DNA of 11,152 nt from Prevotella sp. (lineage in GTDB: Bacteria; Bacteroidota; Bacteroidia; Bacteroidales; Bacteroidaceae), in NCBI GenBank assembly GCA_017424205.1, contig JAFPAS010000310.1, positions 1-11,152 on the forward strand, written 5' to 3'. Positions within the stretch are counted from its first letter, which is position 1; each line of letters begins with the position of its first letter. The translations under genes were made by a program, and so were the position numbers. Below, one piece after another: positions 6,403 to 11,152 of the stretch. The notes beneath the pieces are model-generated. The model did not search any database. It saw nothing but the letters and a program-made list of their open reading frames with translations, and was not told where the DNA came from.

Positions 6403-7416
6403 TTACACAAAATTCACTTCCGGATATATATCTATTCCAAATTTTCCCTTCACATCCTGACGTACTGCCTCACTGAGTGCTACGATATCACTACCACGTG
6501 CACCACCCTTATTAACTATAACAAGTGCCTGTTTCGAATGAATGCCAGCTCTTCCAAGCGAACGTCCCTTCCATCCACAACGGTCAATAAGCCATCCTGC
6601 AGGAATCTTAACATTATTAGCATCAACGGGATAGTACGGCATTTCCGGATATTCCTGCACCAAACGGTCAAATATCTGTTTATCTACTACTGGATTCATG
6701 AAGAAACTTCCAGCATTGCCTTCAACTTTCGGATCTGGAAGTTTTGCATTACGTATTTCTATTATTAAATTGCGAACATCACGTGCCGTTGGATTCGCAA
6801 TGCCACGCTTATCAAGTTCAGATTGTATGTTACCATAGTCTAAACGTGGAGAATAAGCCTTTTGCAAACGATATGTCACATGGGTAATAACATACCTACC
6901 CTTCCATTCCCCCTTGAAACGACTGTAGCGATAAGCATAATCACAATCTTCTGCCGTAAACTTTCTAGATTCAGCAGTCTCTATATCAAGTGCCTCTACG
7001 CATTCAATAATGTCCTTTGCTTCTGCACCATAGGCTCCTATATTCTGGACGGCAGAAGCGCCGACATCACCTGGAATGATAGAAAGATTTTCTGCACCAT
7101 GCCAGCCATTTGAGACAGCATATTCAACAACATCATCCCAACGTTCACCACTACCACAACGCAAGAGCACATCATCTCCACAGTCCGTCACATCCATTCC
7201 ACAAATAGCAGAATGAAGCACTGTACCTTCGAAACGACGAGTCAACAGCAAATTACTACCGCCTCCAAGTATAAGTATCGGATGGTCAGATGGCAACAAA
7301 GATAACAACACATTACGGAGTTCATCAACGGTATCGAAAGAAATATACCGGCGACAAGTCTCTTCTATCCCGAATGTATTGTTATTCAAAAGATTATAAT
7401 CTTGTATATCTACCAT
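6403..7416 (-). CDS. murB: UDP-N-acetylenolpyruvoylglucosamine reductase (MurB, type I)
   Basis: MurB is a cytoplasmic FAD enzyme that uses NADPH to reduce UDP-GlcNAc-enolpyruvate to UDP-MurNAc, the second committed step of peptidoglycan synthesis. The 337 residues match the E. coli-like type I length. The N-terminus has the usual NNTFG (12-16). FAD contacts include ILGGGSNLLL (49-58) and IPGDVGASAVQNIGAYGAE (114-132). YRYSRFKG (162-169) holds the conserved active-site Arg region. NAGSFF (234-239) carries the proton-donor Ser237, and PEVNF (332-336) carries the catalytic Glu333. The ATG at 7414-7416 gives the standard start. The gene lies 53 bp after the lipoprotein gene and 6 bp before the metallo-hydrolase gene, suggesting a three-gene leftward operon. 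No TAnnTTTG box is evident in the 53-bp gap. Confidence 0.97.
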   Translation of the reverse strand: MVDIQDYNLLNNNTFGIEETCRRYISFDTVDELRNVLLSLLPSDHPILILGGGSNLLLTRRFEGTVLHSAICGMDVTDCGDDVLLRCGSGERWDDVVEYAVSNGWHGAENLSIIPGDVGASAVQNIGAYGAEAKDIIECVEALDIETAESRKFTAEDCDYAYRYSRFKGEWKGRYVITHVTYRLQKAYSPRLDYGNIQSELDKRGIANPTARDVRNLIIEIRNAKLPDPKVEGNAGSFFMNPVVDKQIFDRLVQEYPEMPYYPVDANNVKIPAGWLIDRCGWKGRSLGRAGIHSKQALVIVNKGGARGSDIVALSEAVRQDVKGKFGIDIYPEVNFV

Positions 7417-7469
7417 GTTCGTCTTATAAAATCATAAGCTTGTGATAAACAACTAAGCATGCAACCGCA

Positions 7470-8336
7470 CTATACAACCAACTTCACAAGCATGTATCCT
7501 GTTTCCATTTTGCGGAATGTCAACACTATCTCAAAACCATTAGCAATGCCACGTATGACAAGTGTGCGGTCTTCTCCACGCAAAGTGGTTTCTCCATAAA
7601 TCAAATTATATATATCACCCTGAGGGAGTTCTGGCGCAAACATTGACACTTGCTCTGGCATTATCACACCTTCGACACGCGAAAAATCATCATCTGGATC
7701 TGGTCCTGAAAACTCAACACTTTCCGCCATATGATTCATACGAAACGTTGAATCACGCACAAACTGACTGCAAAACAAATAAAAACTGCCATTTGGATGC
7801 TCAGAAATTGGAACGTTCTCCACCGACTGCATCATCCAAATTCCGTTGATACGATTAAAAACATACTGGCGAATATCTGCATCAGCAAAACGAACCTTCT
7901 CCAAAACGACATGCCCCACCTTCGTGTCTTTAGAAGTCTCCAGTTCGTCTAAATCACTCACAACCAGAGTATAAAACCCTTGATGCATAAAAAACGGATC
8001 AAATTTCCAATCATTGCGTCCAATGTTTTTCACAACACCATCTTCAACAATCGACAAAGGAAAGTGGATACGCTGTTTTTGAACCCGTTTACTACCAGCA
8101 AAGTTAAATATAAAATCATCAAATAGCTCATCAGCCGACTTTGGCATTGGTGTTTCTTCTGCCAAAGTCTCAAGCGTATCAATCTCGGTAGTATCATATG
8201 CCAACGAGTCTACTATACTATCTGTCGCATCAGTATGTTTTACCGTACATCCTGTAGCAAACACCATTGTCAATACGGCCGCAACAACTGCAATAAAGAC
8301 AATTAGTCTCATATTATTTCCATTATTCATCAACAT
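7470..8336 (-). CDS. DUF4348-like lipoprotein
   Basis: A hydrophobic N-terminal segment (residues 11-27) ends in ATGC, a lipobox with Cys30, so this is an exported lipoprotein. An acidic Thr/Asp/Glu-rich linker follows (~34-62). The globular part begins with ADELFDDFIFNFAGSKRVQKQRI and resembles the Bacteroidetes DUF4348 family, whose function is unknown; the family call is from memory and moderately sure. No catalytic motif is visible. The coordinates use the longest ATG form. In-frame ATGs also occur at residues 3 and 9. Met9 (8310-8312) gives a compact 22-residue signal (MRLIVFIAVV...) and a sensible leader from the TAnnTTTG box at 8344-8351, so it may be the true start. The gene is first in the apparent operon with murB and is divergent from pheS. 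Confidence 0.8.
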   Translation of the reverse strand: MLMNNGNNMRLIVFIAVVAAVLTMVFATGCTVKHTDATDSIVDSLAYDTTEIDTLETLAEETPMPKSADELFDDFIFNFAGSKRVQKQRIHFPLSIVEDGVVKNIGRNDWKFDPFFMHQGFYTLVVSDLDELETSKDTKVGHVVLEKVRFADADIRQYVFNRINGIWMMQSVENVPISEHPNGSFYLFCSQFVRDSTFRMNHMAESVEFSGPDPDDDFSRVEGVIMPEQVSMFAPELPQGDIYNLIYGETTLRGEDRTLVIRGIANGFEIVLTFRKMETGYMLVKLVV

Positions 8337-8343
8337 TTAAGTG

Positions 8344-8351
8344 CAAAATTA
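8344..8351 (-). promoter_or_regulatory. Candidate -7 box for the lipoprotein-murB operon
   Basis: The minus strand reads TAATTTTG, an exact match to the Bacteroidetes -7 consensus. RNA would start near 8338-8340. That leaves almost no leader before the ATG at 8336 but about 27 nt before the ATG at 8312, which favours the later start. No clear -33 box is seen. Confidence 0.5.
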
Positions 8352-8393
8352 CAACTTTATTTTAATTTATTACATTTTTCAGAGAAAAATTAT

Positions 8394-8401
8394 TAATTTT
8401 G
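8394..8401 (+). promoter_or_regulatory. pheS: Candidate -7 box for the pheS operon
   Basis: The plus strand reads TAATTTTG, an exact match to TAnnTTTG, placing the RNA start near 8405-8407 and a leader of about 22 nt before the pheS ATG at 8428. It faces away from the box at 8344-8351, so both upstream regions share about 42 bp of AT-rich DNA. The -33 element is not obvious. Confidence 0.55.
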
Positions 8402-8427
8402 TACCGAAATTACAAACAAACGCAATT

Positions 8428-9468
8428 ATGATACTCGAAAAAATAGAAACGCTACGTAAAGAAATTGAAAACCTTACAGCCAAAAATGCAGAAGAGACAA
8501 GCGAACTCTATGCTAAATATCTAAGCAAAAAAGGAGAGATTACGCTTCTGATGGCTGAATTCAGAAACGTTCCTGCAGAAATGAAAAAAGAAGTTGGTAT
8601 AAAGATAAACCAGCTGAAGCAATTGGCAACAGAGAAAATCAACGCACTGCAGAACGCTAACACTGTAACAGAAGCCGAAACAGGCAACATTGACCTTACA
8701 CGCACTCCATATCCGATAGAATTAGGTTCAAGACACCCATTAACAATTGTCAAAAACGAAATTATTGACATTTTCCAGCGCATGGGATTTACACTTGCTG
8801 ATGGACCAGAAGTGGAGGACGACCTGCATGTTTTCACTAAAATGAATTTCGCTGCAGACCATCCAGCTCGTGACATGCAGGACACATTCTTTGTTGAGCA
8901 ATCTAAACTGAACGATGTAACAAAAAATATCCTGCTTCGCTCACACACATCAAGCGTACAAGCGAGAGTGATGGAGACATCACAGCCTCCTATCAGAGTT
9001 ATATGCCCAGGAAGAGTTTATCGCAATGAAGCCATCACGGCTAGAGCACACTGCTTCTTCCATCAGATTGAAGGACTGTATATTGACAAAAACGTGTCAT
9101 TTACTGACCTTAAGCAAGTTATGCTGACATTCGCACAAGAGCTATTCGGGGCCGGAACCAGCATACGTTTGCGTCCTTCTTACTTCCCATTTACAGAGCC
9201 ATCTGCTGAAATGGATATTTCATGCCATATCTGTGGAGGAAAAGGATGCGGATTCTGCAAGCACACTGGATGGGTAGAAATTCTTGGATGCGGCATGGTT
9301 GACCCTAATGTTTTGGAACTCTGCGGCATCGACAGTTCTATTTATAGCGGATATGCTTTCGGACTCGGAGTAGAGCGAATCACAAATCTAAAATATCAGG
9401 TATCAGACTTGAGAATGTTCTCTGAGAACTACACCCCATTCCTTAAGGAATTTGAAAACGCATATTAA
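8428..9468 (+). CDS. pheS: Phenylalanyl-tRNA synthetase alpha subunit
   Basis: PheS is the catalytic subunit of the (alpha-beta)2 class II synthetase that charges tRNA-Phe; the beta subunit gene is not in this window. The frame is open from upstream of 8341, but the ATG at 8428 (MILEKIETLRKEI) gives the normal 346-residue length and lies just after a promoter-like box. Residues ~1-85 form the coiled-coil tRNA-binding arm. Motif 1 region is GFTLADGPEVEDD (120-132), LLRSHTSSVQAR is at 169-180, motif 2 contains VYRNEAITARAH (197-208) and FHQIEGL (211-217), and motif 3 is GYAFGLGVERI (308-318). Cys266, Cys269, Cys274 and Cys277 form a CxxC-x4-CxxC cluster that could bind zinc. The ABC-F gene begins 30 bp after the stop, so they are likely co-transcribed. 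Confidence 0.97.
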   Translation: MILEKIETLRKEIENLTAKNAEETSELYAKYLSKKGEITLLMAEFRNVPAEMKKEVGIKINQLKQLATEKINALQNANTVTEAETGNIDLTRTPYPIELGSRHPLTIVKNEIIDIFQRMGFTLADGPEVEDDLHVFTKMNFAADHPARDMQDTFFVEQSKLNDVTKNILLRSHTSSVQARVMETSQPPIRVICPGRVYRNEAITARAHCFFHQIEGLYIDKNVSFTDLKQVMLTFAQELFGAGTSIRLRPSYFPFTEPSAEMDISCHICGGKGCGFCKHTGWVEILGCGMVDPNVLELCGIDSSIYSGYAFGLGVERITNLKYQVSDLRMFSENYTPFLKEFENAY

Positions 9469-9471
9469 TAG

Positions 9472-11115
<1,644 letters not shown>

Positions 11116-11128
11116 ATTTTGGCATAGA

Positions 11129-11146
11129 CTTTGTAAGAGTACAAAG
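11129..11146 (+). other. Short hairpin after the ABC-F gene
   Basis: CTTTGTA (11129-11135) pairs with TACAAAG (11140-11146) around AGAG, starting 14 nt after the stop. It may be part of a terminator for the pheS-ABC-F transcript, but no T-run follows before the window ends, so this is a weak call. Confidence 0.25.
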
Positions 11147-11152
11147 CGAAAC

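Noticed and set aside
8341..8427. N-terminal extension of PheS by 29 residues
   Set aside because: It lacks an ATG, runs through the promoter-like box at 8394-8401, and would make PheS longer than the family norm.

Overview
The window reads as ordinary chromosomal DNA from a member of the Bacteroidota, most likely Prevotella or a close relative. The proteins have Bacteroidetes-type sequences: a lipidated BamA/TamA homologue, a HisRS with an RGLNYYTG motif, and a DUF4348-like lipoprotein. Intergenic DNA is very AT-rich. Several start regions carry TAnnTTTG boxes, the -7 element of the Bacteroidetes primary sigma factor, and Shine-Dalgarno sequences are mostly absent. Species placement is inference from these traits.

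Layout. (1) 1-813, minus: the 5' part of a TamL-like outer-membrane assembly lipoprotein, cut by the window edge. (2) 814-941: a short gap with two hairpins. (3) 942-3355, minus: hisS and a secreted SGNH/CE12-type esterase, overlapping by one base. (4) 3475-4752, minus: purA, followed by a likely terminator at 3425-3462. (5) 4753-5622: about 870 bp with no credible gene, holding a likely purA promoter, a 12-bp perfect inverted repeat and a 22-bp-period repeat array. (6) 5623-8336, minus: a lipoprotein gene, murB and a PhnP-like metallo-hydrolase, probably one operon. (7) A divergent promoter region near 8337-8427. (8) 8428-11115, plus: pheS and an ABC-F ATPase of the YbiT/YkpA type.

The genes cover housekeeping work: aminoacylation (hisS, pheS), translation-factor ATPase (ABC-F), AMP synthesis (purA), peptidoglycan precursor synthesis (murB) and envelope assembly (TamL-like). 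The one specialised gene is the pectin-type esterase coupled to hisS. Its last ~50 residues look like the first strands of a pectin methylesterase, so it may be the stump of a two-domain enzyme.

I found no CRISPR array, transposase, phage gene, tRNA or rRNA. I see no clear undescribed multi-gene system. The best leads are the 22-bp repeat array, the two related hairpins, the 12-bp inverted repeat in the large gene-free gap, and the truncated CE8-like tail.
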